Below, piece by piece: positions 35,914 through 45,046 of a stretch of DNA of 64,000 nt. Each line of letters starts with the position of its first letter. The first letter of the stretch is position 1. The stretch spans positions 62,001 through 126,000 of the forward strand of contig QCBC01000001.1 in assembly GCA_003281725.1 (NCBI GenBank). Direction: 5' to 3'. Position numbers and translations under genes: made by a program. The notes beneath the pieces were generated by a model. The model saw only the letters and a program-made list of their open reading frames with translations, had not been told where the DNA came from and made no database searches. This stretch comes from Pelagibacteraceae bacterium AG-345-O09. Its GTDB lineage: Bacteria > Pseudomonadota > Alphaproteobacteria > Pelagibacterales > Pelagibacteraceae.

Positions 35914-36867
35914 TTATTTTTGTATAGTGTTTAATTTGTTCAATTCCTCTAAGAATTGAGGAAGTGCTTCAAAAAGATCAGCTTCAAGACCATAATCAGC
36001 AACACTAAATATTGGTGCTTCGCCATCTTTGTTAATTGCAACTATTATTTTACTTTCTTTCATTCCAGCTAAATGTTGAATAGCTCCAGAAATACCTACT
36101 GCAATATATAAATCTGGCACTACAACTTTACCTGTTTGCCCAACTTGATGATCATTACTTATATAACCTGCATCAACAGCTGCTCTAGATGCACCAATTG
36201 CTGCATTTAGTTTATCAGCTAGTGAAGTAATTAACTTAAAATTATCACCACTCTGCATTCCTCTTCCACCAGAAACAACTACTCTAGCGGTTCCAAGTTC
36301 AGGTCTATCAGATTTAATTTCTTCTCTTTTTATAAATTTTGTTTGTGCAAATTCCTCACCTGCCTCTGATTTTTCAATAGTTGCAGATCCACCAGAACTT
36401 TCACAAGGATCAAATGAAGTAGGTCTTATTGTTACACACTTTTTGTTGTCTTTACTTTTTACAGTAGCAAAAGCATTACCAGCATAAATTGGTCTTAAAA
36501 AAGTATCATTAGACACAACTTTTGTAATATCACTAATTTGAGAAGTATCTAAAGCTGCAGCAATTCTTGGCATTAAATTTTTACCAAAAGTATTTGCAGA
36601 AGAAATAATGTGTGAATAATTTTCTGATAATTTTACAATTACTGGGGCAAAATTTTCAGCAACAAAATTTTCATAGTGAGGAGCTTCAACTTGGATAACT
36701 TTTTTTATTAATTCTAATTCTGAAAGTGCTTTTGCTGCTTCTCCACATTCATGACCTATAATTACTGCATGAACATCTATATCTATTTGAGAGGCTGCAG
36801 TTGCAGCATTAAGAGTAAAAGGTCTAAGTTCTTTATTATTATGTTCTGCTATTAATAAAACTGACAT
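35914..36867 (-). CDS. etfA: Electron transfer flavoprotein alpha subunit
   Basis: 317 residues, with the C-terminal FAD-binding motif RAAVDAGYISNDHQVGQTGKVV and LYIAVGISGAIQHLAGM. With EtfB it accepts electrons from dimethylglycine-type dehydrogenases and acyl-CoA dehydrogenases. It begins at the base after the etfB stop. Confidence 0.95.
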   Translation of the reverse strand: MSVLLIAEHNNKELRPFTLNAATAASQIDIDVHAVIIGHECGEAAKALSELELIKKVIQVEAPHYENFVAENFAPVIVKLSENYSHIISSANTFGKNLMPRIAAALDTSQISDITKVVSNDTFLRPIYAGNAFATVKSKDNKKCVTIRPTSFDPCESSGGSATIEKSEAGEEFAQTKFIKREEIKSDRPELGTARVVVSGGRGMQSGDNFKLITSLADKLNAAIGASRAAVDAGYISNDHQVGQTGKVVVPDLYIAVGISGAIQHLAGMKESKIIVAINKDGEAPIFSVADYGLEADLFEALPQFLEELNKLNTIQK

Positions 36868-37617
36868 TTATATTACCTTTGCTTCATTTTTTAATTTCTG
36901 AACTAATTCTGCCACACTAGACACTTTTATACCTGCTTTTCTTTTAGGTGGTTCTTCAACCCTAGTTTGCTCGATTCTTGGAGTTGTATCCACTCCTAAA
37001 TCTGACGCATTTATTTGTTCAATCGGCTTTTTCTTGGCTTTCATTATATTTGGTAATGACGCATATCTAGGTTCGTTTAATCTTAGATCACATGTAACGA
37101 TTGCTGGAACATTTATTTCTATTGTTTCTAACCCCTCATCGATTTCTCTTGTAACTTCCAAAGATTTATCTTTAATCTCAATTTTAGATGCAAAAGTCGC
37201 TTGAGGCCAATTAAGTAATGCACTTAGCATTTGACCAGTTTGATTACAATCATCATCAATTGCTTGTTTGCCCATAAAAACTAAATCTGGTTTTTCTTTT
37301 GCAACTATTTTTTGTAAAAGTTTAGAAACTGCTAGTGGTTCTAAAATCCCTTCAGTCTTAACAAGTATACCTCTGTCTGCACCTACTGCTAAGGCTTTAC
37401 GTACCGTCTCTTGAGCTTTCTCTTCTCCAATGCTAACAGCTATAACTTCAGTAGCTTTTCCAGCCTCTTTAATTTTTACCGCCTCTTCTATAGCATTATC
37501 GTCTGGTGGATTGGTAGACATCTTAACATTATCAGTGACTACACCTGTGTTATCTTCTTTAACTCTTATTTGAACGTTGTAATCAATGACTCTTTTTACT
37601 GCGACTAAAATTTTCAT
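36868..37617 (-). CDS. etfB: Electron transfer flavoprotein beta subunit
   Basis: 249 residues, starting [20 protein letters not shown], with [23 protein letters not shown], the conserved AMP-binding region, and the recognition-loop region [18 protein letters not shown] near residue 180. It overlaps the upstream dehydrogenase stop by TAATG, pointing to direct coupling with that enzyme. Confidence 0.95.
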   Translation of the reverse strand: MKILVAVKRVIDYNVQIRVKEDNTGVVTDNVKMSTNPPDDNAIEEAVKIKEAGKATEVIAVSIGEEKAQETVRKALAVGADRGILVKTEGILEPLAVSKLLQKIVAKEKPDLVFMGKQAIDDDCNQTGQMLSALLNWPQATFASKIEIKDKSLEVTREIDEGLETIEINVPAIVTCDLRLNEPRYASLPNIMKAKKKPIEQINASDLGVDTTPRIEQTRVEEPPKRKAGIKVSSVAELVQKLKNEAKVI

Positions 37618-40049
37618 TAGGCTCTCAACAATTTGTTTTCAACATCGTATGGGCTTTCTTCTAAAATTGTAGCCTCGTACATTTTTCCTAATATATCAAC
37701 TTTAAGTTTTTCACCAACATTAGCAAGATCAGGTTTCACCATTGCTAAAGCTATAGATTTATCAAGTCTAAATCCATATTCTCCACCTGTAGCTCTTCCT
37801 ACGACTTTGTCATCTTTATAAATAGGATTGTTTCCTAAAACATCTGAGTCTGTTGTATTGTGAACTTCTAGTGTAACTAATTTATTATCAAAACCTTTTT
37901 CTCTCCATTTGTTTAAAGCCTCAAGCCCAATGAAATTACCTTTGTTAGGATGAATAAATCTATCTAAACCAGACTCGTAAGGTGAATACTCAATAGATAA
38001 TTCAGTACCAACTAATTTGTAAGATTTTTCAAGTCTCAAGCTATTCATTGCTCTTATTCCAAAAGGTTTAATTCCCAAATCTTTTCCTGCTTCCATTAAC
38101 TTATCAAATATATGGTTTTGATATTCAATCGGATGATGTAGTTCCCAGCCTAATTCACCAACAAAGTTTACTCTCATAGCATTGACAGGAGCATATCCAA
38201 CATTAACATTTTTTGCTGTTAACCATTTAAAATTTTCGCTTGAAAAATCGTCTACAGAAACTTTTTGCACTAATTTTCTTGCTTTTGGCCCTGCCACAAC
38301 AAGTACTCCAGTACTATTCGTTAAGTCTTCGAATATAACTGATCCATCTGTAGGCATCCACTTTTGTATCCAGTCATGGTCTAATCTTAAATTTGCACCC
38401 GCTGAAACAAGATAATATCTATTTTCAGCTTCTTTCATAATTGTAAATTCTGAATGAACACCACCCTTAGTATTAAGAGCATGACATAAATTTATTCTTC
38501 CAATTTTTTTTGGAAGCTTGTTAGCCACTAAATAATCTAAAAATTCCTCTGCTTTTGGTCCTCTTATTCTACATTTAGCAAAAGCTGTCATATCTAAAAG
38601 GCCAACATTCTCTTTTACGTTTTGACATTCTTTTTTTATAGCATCAAACCATTTGGATCTTCTAAAAGACCAATCATCTTTTTGTTCCATACCATCAGTC
38701 GCAAAAAAGTTTGGTCTTTCCCAACCAAATTTTTGTCCGAATACTGCTCCTAAATTTTTCATTCTTTCATAACATGGCGATGTTCTTAAAGGTCTTGCAG
38801 CTGGTCTTTCTTCATCTGGATAGTGAGTAATGAAAACATGGCTGTAAGCTTCTTCATTTTTAGCTTTTAAATAAGATTTAGTTGCATAGTTTCCATAACG
38901 TCTTGGCTCAACACCTAACATATCAATGGTTGGTTCTCCATCTACTATCCATTCTGCTAATTGCCAACCAGCTCCACCAGCAGCAGTAATTCCAAAACTA
39001 TGACCTTCATTAATCCAAAAATTTTTCAAACCCCAAGCTGGTCCAACTATAGGATTTCCATCTGGTGTATAACAAATCGCACCATTATAAACTTTTTTAA
39101 CTCCTACTTCACCAAAAGCAGGAACTCTATGTATTGCTCCTTCTATGTGTGGGGCAAGTCTATCTAAATCTTCTTGAAACAATTCATATTCTGAACTTTT
39201 AGATGGACCTTCTACATAACAAGCAGGAGCACCATCTTCGTAAGGACCTAATATTAGTCCACCAGCCTCTTCTCTCATATACCATCTACTATCACTATCT
39301 CTAAGCACTCCCATTTCAGGAAGACCTTCTTTTTTTCTTTTTTGAATTTCTGGATGAGGTTCAGTAACAATATATTGATGTTCAACAGGAATTACTGGAA
39401 TATCTAATCCAACCATCTCCCCAGTTTGTCTTGCAAAGTTTCCTGAACAAGAAATTATATGTTCACATTCAATCGATCCTTTGTCTGTTTCAACAATCCA
39501 TCCCTCTTTATTTTGCTTCATTGCAATCACTGTTGTGTTTCTGTAAATCTCGGCTCCCATATTTCTTGCACCTGTAGCAAGTGCTTGGGTCAAATCTGCA
39601 GGCTGGATATAGCCATCTTCTGGATGTTGAATAGCACCTACTAAATCATCAGTATGACATAAAGGCCAAATTTCTTTTACTTGTTGAGGTGTTAAAAATT
39701 TGACGTCAACACCAATAGTTTTAGCTACCCCCGCATATTGATGGTATTCATCCATTCTATCTTTTGTACTTGCTAAACGAATATTTGATACAACACTAAA
39801 TCCAACATTCTTTCCTGTTTCATCCTCTAATTTTTTATATAGATCGACTGCATATTTATGTAATTGACCTACAGAGTAGCTCATATTGAAAAGTGGTAAT
39901 AATCCAGCAGCATGCCAAGTGGATCCAGAAGTTAATTCTTTTCTCTCTACAAGAACTACATCAGACCACCCTTTTTTAGCTAAATGATAAAGTGCACTGA
40001 CTCCTACTACTCCACCACCTACAACTACCACTTTTGTTTTAGATTTCAT
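37617..40049 (-). CDS. Dimethylglycine dehydrogenase (FAD + GcvT domains)
   Basis: 810 residues. GGGVVG at 11-16, TWHAAGL with His46 (likely covalent FAD site), central DAO domain, and a GcvT-like folate domain from about 430 ([18 protein letters not shown]). It demethylates dimethylglycine or sarcosine, giving methylene-THF. Direct coupling to etfB, etfA and ETF-QO suggests electrons go to ubiquinone, as in mitochondria. A paralogue lies at 331-2775. Sarcosine dehydrogenase is the main alternative. Confidence 0.88.
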   Translation of the reverse strand: MKSKTKVVVVGGGVVGVSALYHLAKKGWSDVVLVERKELTSGSTWHAAGLLPLFNMSYSVGQLHKYAVDLYKKLEDETGKNVGFSVVSNIRLASTKDRMDEYHQYAGVAKTIGVDVKFLTPQQVKEIWPLCHTDDLVGAIQHPEDGYIQPADLTQALATGARNMGAEIYRNTTVIAMKQNKEGWIVETDKGSIECEHIISCSGNFARQTGEMVGLDIPVIPVEHQYIVTEPHPEIQKRKKEGLPEMGVLRDSDSRWYMREEAGGLILGPYEDGAPACYVEGPSKSSEYELFQEDLDRLAPHIEGAIHRVPAFGEVGVKKVYNGAICYTPDGNPIVGPAWGLKNFWINEGHSFGITAAGGAGWQLAEWIVDGEPTIDMLGVEPRRYGNYATKSYLKAKNEEAYSHVFITHYPDEERPAARPLRTSPCYERMKNLGAVFGQKFGWERPNFFATDGMEQKDDWSFRRSKWFDAIKKECQNVKENVGLLDMTAFAKCRIRGPKAEEFLDYLVANKLPKKIGRINLCHALNTKGGVHSEFTIMKEAENRYYLVSAGANLRLDHDWIQKWMPTDGSVIFEDLTNSTGVLVVAGPKARKLVQKVSVDDFSSENFKWLTAKNVNVGYAPVNAMRVNFVGELGWELHHPIEYQNHIFDKLMEAGKDLGIKPFGIRAMNSLRLEKSYKLVGTELSIEYSPYESGLDRFIHPNKGNFIGLEALNKWREKGFDNKLVTLEVHNTTDSDVLGNNPIYKDDKVVGRATGGEYGFRLDKSIALAMVKPDLANVGEKLKVDILGKMYEATILEESPYDVENKLLRA

Positions 40050-40105
40050 TAATTGATTCCTACTAAATTTTTATTCATTTCGAAACAAAATTGTATCTAG
40101 GAATA

Positions 40106-40582
40106 TCAAATTGAACTTCCCAATGATACGGGATTAGATACCATAGTAGTCAACCAACAGTCTTTTAATGGTCCATCCATAGTATATTTTTCAACCTGCC
40201 AATTAAATTTATGATAAATTTTGTTTTTATCTAAAATAATAACTTCAAATTGAGCCCATTTGTCACTACTTCCAAGCTCTGTAATTGTGTGATTCAAATG
40301 GTCAATTAACATTTGGTATGAATTTCCTTTAATCATCATTTTAAAGTTTGGTAGAGGGCCAGTATTCTTTTTATTATTTGGATGAGCAAAATTCCAAGTT
40401 TGTTCAATTCCACTGTCTTTGAAATCTTTATCATTATCCATTAAACCTACTAACTGGATCTTAATTACTTCTGCTGGTAAAATTAAATTATTTGGAGATT
40501 TTAAATCAGCGTTTGAATATGAAATATTTATAATAATGATTGTAATTGTACTAAATATTAAAGGCAGTTTTTTTAACATCAT
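40106..40582 (-). CDS. Exported hypothetical protein (DUF4864-like)
   Basis: 158 residues with a signal peptide (LPLIFSTITIIIINISYSNA). The mature part reads like a small sheet protein: VIKIQLVGLMDNDKDF, GIEQTWNFAHPNNKKNTGP, FNWQVEKYTMDGPLKDCWLTTMV. I believe it resembles DUF4864 proteins, but I am not certain. It overlaps the upstream reductase gene by 32 bases. Confidence 0.65.
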   Translation of the reverse strand: MMLKKLPLIFSTITIIIINISYSNADLKSPNNLILPAEVIKIQLVGLMDNDKDFKDSGIEQTWNFAHPNNKKNTGPLPNFKMMIKGNSYQMLIDHLNHTITELGSSDKWAQFEVIILDKNKIYHKFNWQVEKYTMDGPLKDCWLTTMVSNPVSLGSSI

Positions 40583-41120
40583 TTAAAAACTCTTCCCTTT
40601 TTTTATCATTTACGAAAGGTACAGCAAAATATCTTCTATAATTGATATTATAAATGCCGCACATGTGGAAAACACCCCTTTTCAACCTTCTAATTGGTAA
40701 ATTTAAAAAAAATGTTGTGATTGCTAATCTGGGTGATCCATAAGTACAAAAAATAATTGCTTTTTTATCTCTAAGGTTTCCTATTGGATACCCATAATTT
40801 CCCCAGAGCCTTTGAAATTTAAATGCCCAAGGTGGAGCTAATACTTTGTCTATCCACCCTTCAACTATTGCTGGCATTCTAAAATTCCAAATAGGTGCAA
40901 TTAATACAATTGTATCACACGCATCTATTCTTTTTCTGTGATCCAAAACTATTTCATCTGGTTCTTCACCCGCAAAAACTGGATTAAATTTTTCTTGATA
41001 TAAATCCACACTGTCAACAAAGTGACCATTTTCTTCAGCTGTCTTAGTGAAAGTATTTTTAATAGCAGCATTAAATGATTTGTCATCATAATGACCATAT
41101 ATAAGAAAAATTTTTTTCAT
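40551..41120 (-). CDS. Flavodoxin-fold NAD(P)H-dependent oxidoreductase
   Basis: 189 residues, KefF/MdaB-type: LIYGHYDDKSFNAAIKNTF, DTIVLIAPIWNFRMPAIVEGWIDKVLAPPWAF and a conserved histidine/tyrosine C-terminal half. These FMN or FAD enzymes reduce quinones. The C-terminal part is truncated a little compared with MdaB. Physiological partner unknown. Confidence 0.8.
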   Translation of the reverse strand: MKKIFLIYGHYDDKSFNAAIKNTFTKTAEENGHFVDSVDLYQEKFNPVFAGEEPDEIVLDHRKRIDACDTIVLIAPIWNFRMPAIVEGWIDKVLAPPWAFKFQRLWGNYGYPIGNLRDKKAIIFCTYGSPRLAITTFFLNLPIRRLKRGVFHMCGIYNINYRRYFAVPFVNDKKREEFLNDVKKTAFNI

Positions 41121-41191
41121 TTTAAATTATCTTAGTATAATTAAATAATACTAGTATTGTAATTTTATTATACTTGAGTTGTGTTTTTGTA

Positions 41192-41641
41192 TTATATTTT
41201 TTGATCAAGTCTTGGTTTCCAAAATGGTCGAAAGAGTTCTATCTTTGGGCATCTATTCATTACTACCTTTAGACCAGCTTGTTCTGCAAGATTAGCAGCT
41301 TCATGATTGATAACACCAATTTGTCCCCATAATACTTTAGCGCCAATAGCAATTGCTTCCTCTGCAACTCCATATAGATCTTCAGATTTCCTAAAAACTT
41401 CAACCATATCGACAGGACGATCAATTGATGCAAGATTAGGATATACTTTTAAATTTCGTATTTCTTTAATTTCAGGTTTTGGATTAACTGGTATCATATC
41501 ATATCCAGTTTCATGGAGCACTCTTAAGACTCCATAACTAAATTTAGTCTTATCAGGACTAGCACCAACCATTGCTATAGTCTTAACAGATTGCAAAATA
41601 TCTTTTAAATATTCATCATTGTAAGGCTTGTTATGGTCCAT
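41192..41641 (-). CDS. CoA-binding domain protein (YccU/CoA_binding_2)
   Basis: 149 residues. Rossmann start TIAMVGASPDKTKFSYGVLRVLHETGYDMIPVNPK and VDMVEVFRKSEDLYGVAEEAIAIGAKVLWGQIGV are typical. It binds CoA or a CoA ester; function unknown. It follows the ferredoxin gene directly and is the last gene of the SBP56 operon, which hints at a CoA-linked sulfur or C1 step. Confidence 0.88.
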   Translation of the reverse strand: MDHNKPYNDEYLKDILQSVKTIAMVGASPDKTKFSYGVLRVLHETGYDMIPVNPKPEIKEIRNLKVYPNLASIDRPVDMVEVFRKSEDLYGVAEEAIAIGAKVLWGQIGVINHEAANLAEQAGLKVVMNRCPKIELFRPFWKPRLDQKI

Positions 41642-42019
41642 TTACTTATTTTTTTTAATATTTTTTAGAGTTGCAATATCAGCTTTTAACTCATGTGGTG
41701 CAAGTGGGTCAAGAAAAGGATTGCGGTAGAGTTTATCATGACTTTCAACTCCAATTTCAATTTCACAATCAGTTTTTGGTCTAGCAACACATAAAACAAT
41801 ATAACCATTGTTAATTTGTCTATTGTTTAGAGCTACTTGAGAACGTTGGTCTACTTCACCATCAATAAGTTTTGCTGCACAAGTTATACAGCCTCCATAT
41901 TCACAACCGTAGGGAAGATCAACTCCTTGGGTACGTAATTCTTGGAGTAAGGGTTTTCGGTCTGAGACCTCAAAAGTTTTATTTTTACGATTGATAATAG
42001 TAATTTTCTTTACAGCCAT
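41642..42019 (-). CDS. Plant-type 2Fe-2S ferredoxin
   Basis: 125 residues from the ATG at 42019, chosen over a TTG at 42034 because only the ATG start fits the family N-terminus MAVKKITIIN. The cluster ligands are Cys39, Cys44, Cys47 and Cys77 (CEYGGCITC, then VLC). It is a soluble one-electron carrier. It overlaps the SBP56 stop by 10 bases, so the two proteins are probably made together, and it may accept or supply electrons for that enzyme. Confidence 0.9.
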   Translation of the reverse strand: MAVKKITIINRKNKTFEVSDRKPLLQELRTQGVDLPYGCEYGGCITCAAKLIDGEVDQRSQVALNNRQINNGYIVLCVARPKTDCEIEIGVESHDKLYRNPFLDPLAPHELKADIATLKNIKKNK

Positions 42020-43386
42020 ATATCGCTTGTACAATCTCCGCCCGGATATCTACTTTCATGACATCTACTCGGACCATTTGGTTCTTTACCAAAATCAACT
42101 ATAAAATCTTTATTGATTTTCATACCACCATTTTCAACATCGCAGTCAATCATAACCATAGCACCGCCTTGTGTTCTTATGTCAGGATAAAATTGATTAT
42201 CCCAAGTTGAAAATAGAGAAGTAGTTACGTACATTCGTTTACCATCTAAAGATAATTGGTACATTTGGGGACCACCTGCAATTTTAACTCCATTTATAAT
42301 TGGTGCTTTGCCTAAAAGTCCACCAATCCAAACTTGTCCAGTTAATTTTGGTTTGTGTGGGTCTGTTATATTGTATTGTCTCATGTCTCCATGAAGCCAG
42401 TTATTTAAATAAAGATATTTATCATCCATTGAAACAAGAATTGCAGACATTACTCCAGGAATAGGTATAGGCCAATCGGGGTGAGGTTCATTATTGACAT
42501 CTATAATTTTTTCCCACTCCCACTTTTCTTCTTTGGATTTCCAAAAATGAATAACATTCGAACTGAGTGCAGCCCCACAAAATCCATGAGTGCTATCAGG
42601 ATCATGCTTAAATTTTACTTCCAATGGTATTAGACCATCTTCACCAAGATACATTGTTTCAATTGGTTTTTTTTTTTTAAAATCCCAGATATGAAGCCTT
42701 CGTCCATATTTTAAATGACCGACTTCTTCTAAATCAAAGCCTGGCATAAAGGTATTGGGTGCAGCCCATTCTGAACTTACCATCACATTATGACGTGGCT
42801 GATACCAAAAATCGTAGCTAAAAGGGATATCTCCCATTGAGTTTTCCCATCTTCCAATAATTTCAAAATCTTTATTAAGATGCAAGTATCCTCCAGGAGC
42901 CTCACCTTTGGCATTACCAAGAAAAGAAATAATAATTTCAGATCCTAGACAATGAACTGTATGTGGTCCTGACAAATTAGTTTTAGATTTTATTACTGAG
43001 CCTTTAATCACTTTGTGAATTTTTGGAGCAAATGGATCTGTTGCAGTATCTATTACATGAATATTATTTGATCTAACACCTGGTACTAAAAGAAATTTTC
43101 TGCTCATTCCTACATCCTCGTGACATGAAGAGCATGCATTCCATCCCATGTGATGTAATTCATCTCCAATCCCTGGCATTTCTAAACGATGAATAACTTT
43201 TGAATAAGTTGGACTATCTGGATCAACATCGACAGTTGCAAGATAATCAGGTTTTTGAATTCCTGTCCCAGTGTAAATAGCTATTGTATACAAAAGTTTT
43301 TCATTAGGTGCTTTAATTGCCTCAGATGGACTAGCATAGCCAGGCCCACAACAAGAATTATTTGTTTTTTCTAAATCATTAATCAT
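42010..43386 (-). CDS. Selenium-binding protein 56 family, putative methanethiol oxidase
   Basis: 458 residues, full length. CCGPGYASPSEAI, DYLATVDVDPDSP, HRLEMPGIGDELHHMGWN and the Cys pair Cys85/Cys88 (NACSSC) match SBP56 proteins closely, including human SELENBP1. The family includes copper-dependent methanethiol oxidases (MtoX). No signal peptide is visible, so it is probably cytosolic, unlike periplasmic MtoX. Methanethiol is released during DMSP demethylation, which SAR11 carries out, so a methanethiol role is sensible; it has not been shown here. Confidence 0.85.
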   Translation of the reverse strand: MINDLEKTNNSCCGPGYASPSEAIKAPNEKLLYTIAIYTGTGIQKPDYLATVDVDPDSPTYSKVIHRLEMPGIGDELHHMGWNACSSCHEDVGMSRKFLLVPGVRSNNIHVIDTATDPFAPKIHKVIKGSVIKSKTNLSGPHTVHCLGSEIIISFLGNAKGEAPGGYLHLNKDFEIIGRWENSMGDIPFSYDFWYQPRHNVMVSSEWAAPNTFMPGFDLEEVGHLKYGRRLHIWDFKKKKPIETMYLGEDGLIPLEVKFKHDPDSTHGFCGAALSSNVIHFWKSKEEKWEWEKIIDVNNEPHPDWPIPIPGVMSAILVSMDDKYLYLNNWLHGDMRQYNITDPHKPKLTGQVWIGGLLGKAPIINGVKIAGGPQMYQLSLDGKRMYVTTSLFSTWDNQFYPDIRTQGGAMVMIDCDVENGGMKINKDFIVDFGKEPNGPSRCHESRYPGGDCTSDIWL

Positions 43387-44153
43387 TTATTTTTCCAAAT
43401 CGGTTTTCTTTTTTCTAGAAATGCAGAAATTCCTTCCTTTGCATCCATTGCCATCATATTAATTGTCATCATTTTACTAGTGTAGGCGTAAGCTTTTCTT
43501 AAAGGCATCTCTAACTGTTTATAAAAAGTTTGTTTACCAATTTTAATAGTCAAGTTTGATTTTGAAGCAATTTTTTGGGCTATTTTTAAAACTTCGTTGT
43601 TTAATTTTGATTTTGAAAAACAATCATTAATCAGACTAATTTCTTTTGCATAATTTGCTTTAATAGGTTCTCCGGTTAGTAACATTTTCATCATTGGTTT
43701 CCTGCTTATCTTTCTGCTAACCGCTACCATTGGAGTGCTACAAAATAATCCAATATTTACTCCTGGTGTAGCAAATAAAGCATCTTTAGTGCTGTAAGCT
43801 AAATCACAACTTGCAACTAACTGACATCCTGCAGCATAGGCAGCACCATGTACTTTAGCAATTACTGGTTTTTTTCCCTCAACTATTTGCAGCATCAATT
43901 TTGAACACAGGTTAAATAATTTTTGATATTTTTCTTTTTTCTTTAAACCTCTTACCTCTTTTAAGTTATGTCCTGCACTAAATCCTTTCCCTGCTCCCTC
44001 AAGAATAATTACTTTAACATTCTTATCATTATCTAATTTTTTAAAAACTTTAATTAGATCATTTAAATTTTTAAAAGATAAAGAGTTATAAGTTTTAGGT
44101 TCATTAATGATTACCCTTGAAATATTTTCTTTATTAATAACTTTAATATTCAT
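43383..44153 (-). CDS. Enoyl-CoA hydratase/isomerase family protein
   Basis: 256 residues of the crotonase fold: VIILEGAGKGFSAGHNLKEV, KPVIAKVHGAAYAAGCQLVASCDLAYST, and the C-terminal QTFYKQLEMPLRKAY helix. The usual catalytic Glu pair is not cleanly visible (LFCSTPMVAVSR), closer to some isomerase or AcuH/DmdD-like members. It overlaps the SBP56 start by ATGA. Substrate unknown; acryloyl-CoA or methylthioacryloyl-CoA are possibilities. Confidence 0.8.
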   Translation of the reverse strand: MNIKVINKENISRVIINEPKTYNSLSFKNLNDLIKVFKKLDNDKNVKVIILEGAGKGFSAGHNLKEVRGLKKKEKYQKLFNLCSKLMLQIVEGKKPVIAKVHGAAYAAGCQLVASCDLAYSTKDALFATPGVNIGLFCSTPMVAVSRKISRKPMMKMLLTGEPIKANYAKEISLINDCFSKSKLNNEVLKIAQKIASKSNLTIKIGKQTFYKQLEMPLRKAYAYTSKMMTINMMAMDAKEGISAFLEKRKPIWKNK

Positions 44154-44159
44154 TGAAAA

Positions 44160-44534
44160 TTATTTAAGTTTACCTTCTTCTCTCATCTTAGCTCTTATCT
44201 TGGTAGCTGAAATTTCTTGAATTTCTTTTGAAAGCTCAATTTCTTCCATTTTATAGCCCACTCCTCTGCCATAACAAATATTAGTAATGTTAGGTACCAT
44301 CATAATCTTAAATCGTCCCTCAAATTCTGGATTAAGTTTTTCTTCAATATTTTTTTTAACTGTCTCAAAATCAAACGGATTATCATCAACTCCTTGAACG
44401 TCTCTAATCTGAATACAAACTTGACCAGTTTTTTTTATTATTTCTTTAAATAAAGTATAGTGACCATGATGAAATGGTTGCCATCTTCCTAACATTTGTG
44501 CTGTTGGTTTTTTATTGTCCCATTCATAAACCAT
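44160..44534 (-). CDS. Cytidylyltransferase-like nucleotidyltransferase
   Basis: 124 residues. RWQPFHHGHYTLF holds the HxGH nucleotide-binding motif and EISATKIRAKM the ISxTxxR motif. This is the adenylyl/cytidylyltransferase (NadD/CoaD/TagD) fold. It overlaps the end of the kinase gene by 11 bases, so the two are coupled. Substrate unknown. Confidence 0.78.
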   Translation of the reverse strand: MVYEWDNKKPTAQMLGRWQPFHHGHYTLFKEIIKKTGQVCIQIRDVQGVDDNPFDFETVKKNIEEKLNPEFEGRFKIMMVPNITNICYGRGVGYKMEEIELSKEIQEISATKIRAKMREEGKLK

Positions 44535-44940
44535 TATTAATCTCCTTAAGTATTATTGGTACCCAATTTTTAGCATCTTGAGTGGTAACATGAAAGTCAT
44601 ACTTATCAGGTTTTACAAACATTTTATTTGTATCTTCAAATCTTCCTTCTTTTATAGTATCAACCCAAATTATATAATCTGCAGGAAATAAACTTCTAGC
44701 TTGAGGTGTTGGGCAAATAAAATCTGCCACAACATAACTTCCATCGTCTTTAAGTTTTAATGCAAAATCTGCCATTCTTTTTGCCTGTCTTTTTCTTCCA
44801 TCTTCTGAAAAGTCCCAGTCATTTGCCTTTTTTCTTACTTCATCAGCATTTAACCTTTTGGCATTTAGTTTGGGTGCTAATTCATTAGCCAATGTTGTTT
44901 TTCCTGACCCTGGTAAACCCATAATTAATATTATTTTCAT
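44524..44940 (-). CDS. Adenylylsulfate-kinase-like P-loop kinase
   Basis: 138 residues from the ATG at 44940; a longer frame to 44982 adds an unlikely leader. P-loop GLPGSGKT at 8-15. LNADEVRKKANDWDFSEDGRKR and VVADFICPTPQAR line up with APS kinase (DGDxxR, FSxxDR, AFISP). SAR11 lacks assimilatory sulfate reduction and no sulfurylase is nearby. It may therefore phosphorylate another nucleotide-linked substrate together with the downstream nucleotidyltransferase. Confidence 0.72.
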   Translation of the reverse strand: MKIILIMGLPGSGKTTLANELAPKLNAKRLNADEVRKKANDWDFSEDGRKRQAKRMADFALKLKDDGSYVVADFICPTPQARSLFPADYIIWVDTIKEGRFEDTNKMFVKPDKYDFHVTTQDAKNWVPIILKEINNGL

Positions 44941-45009
44941 AGCTAATAGGTTGTTAACAACACACATAATCTTTAGCAACAATTTTATCTATTCATTAGA
45001 TGAATTTCT

Positions 45010-45037
45010 TTGACAGCTTTTTTAAAAAAGATAATGA
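45010..45037 (+). promoter_or_regulatory. Putative sigma-70 promoter for the MetF-like gene
   Basis: TTGACA (45010-45015), 16 bases, then TAATGA (45032-45037), only 9 bases before the ATG. If used, the transcript would be leaderless or nearly so. No ribosome site is seen before the ATG at 45047, in keeping with that. Confidence 0.4.
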
Positions 45038-45046
45038 TCTGAAAGT

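Noticed and set aside
44941-44982. N-terminal extension of the APS-kinase-like gene
   Set aside because: The extra 14 residues precede the P-loop strand that normally starts the protein; ATG at 44940 is preferred.
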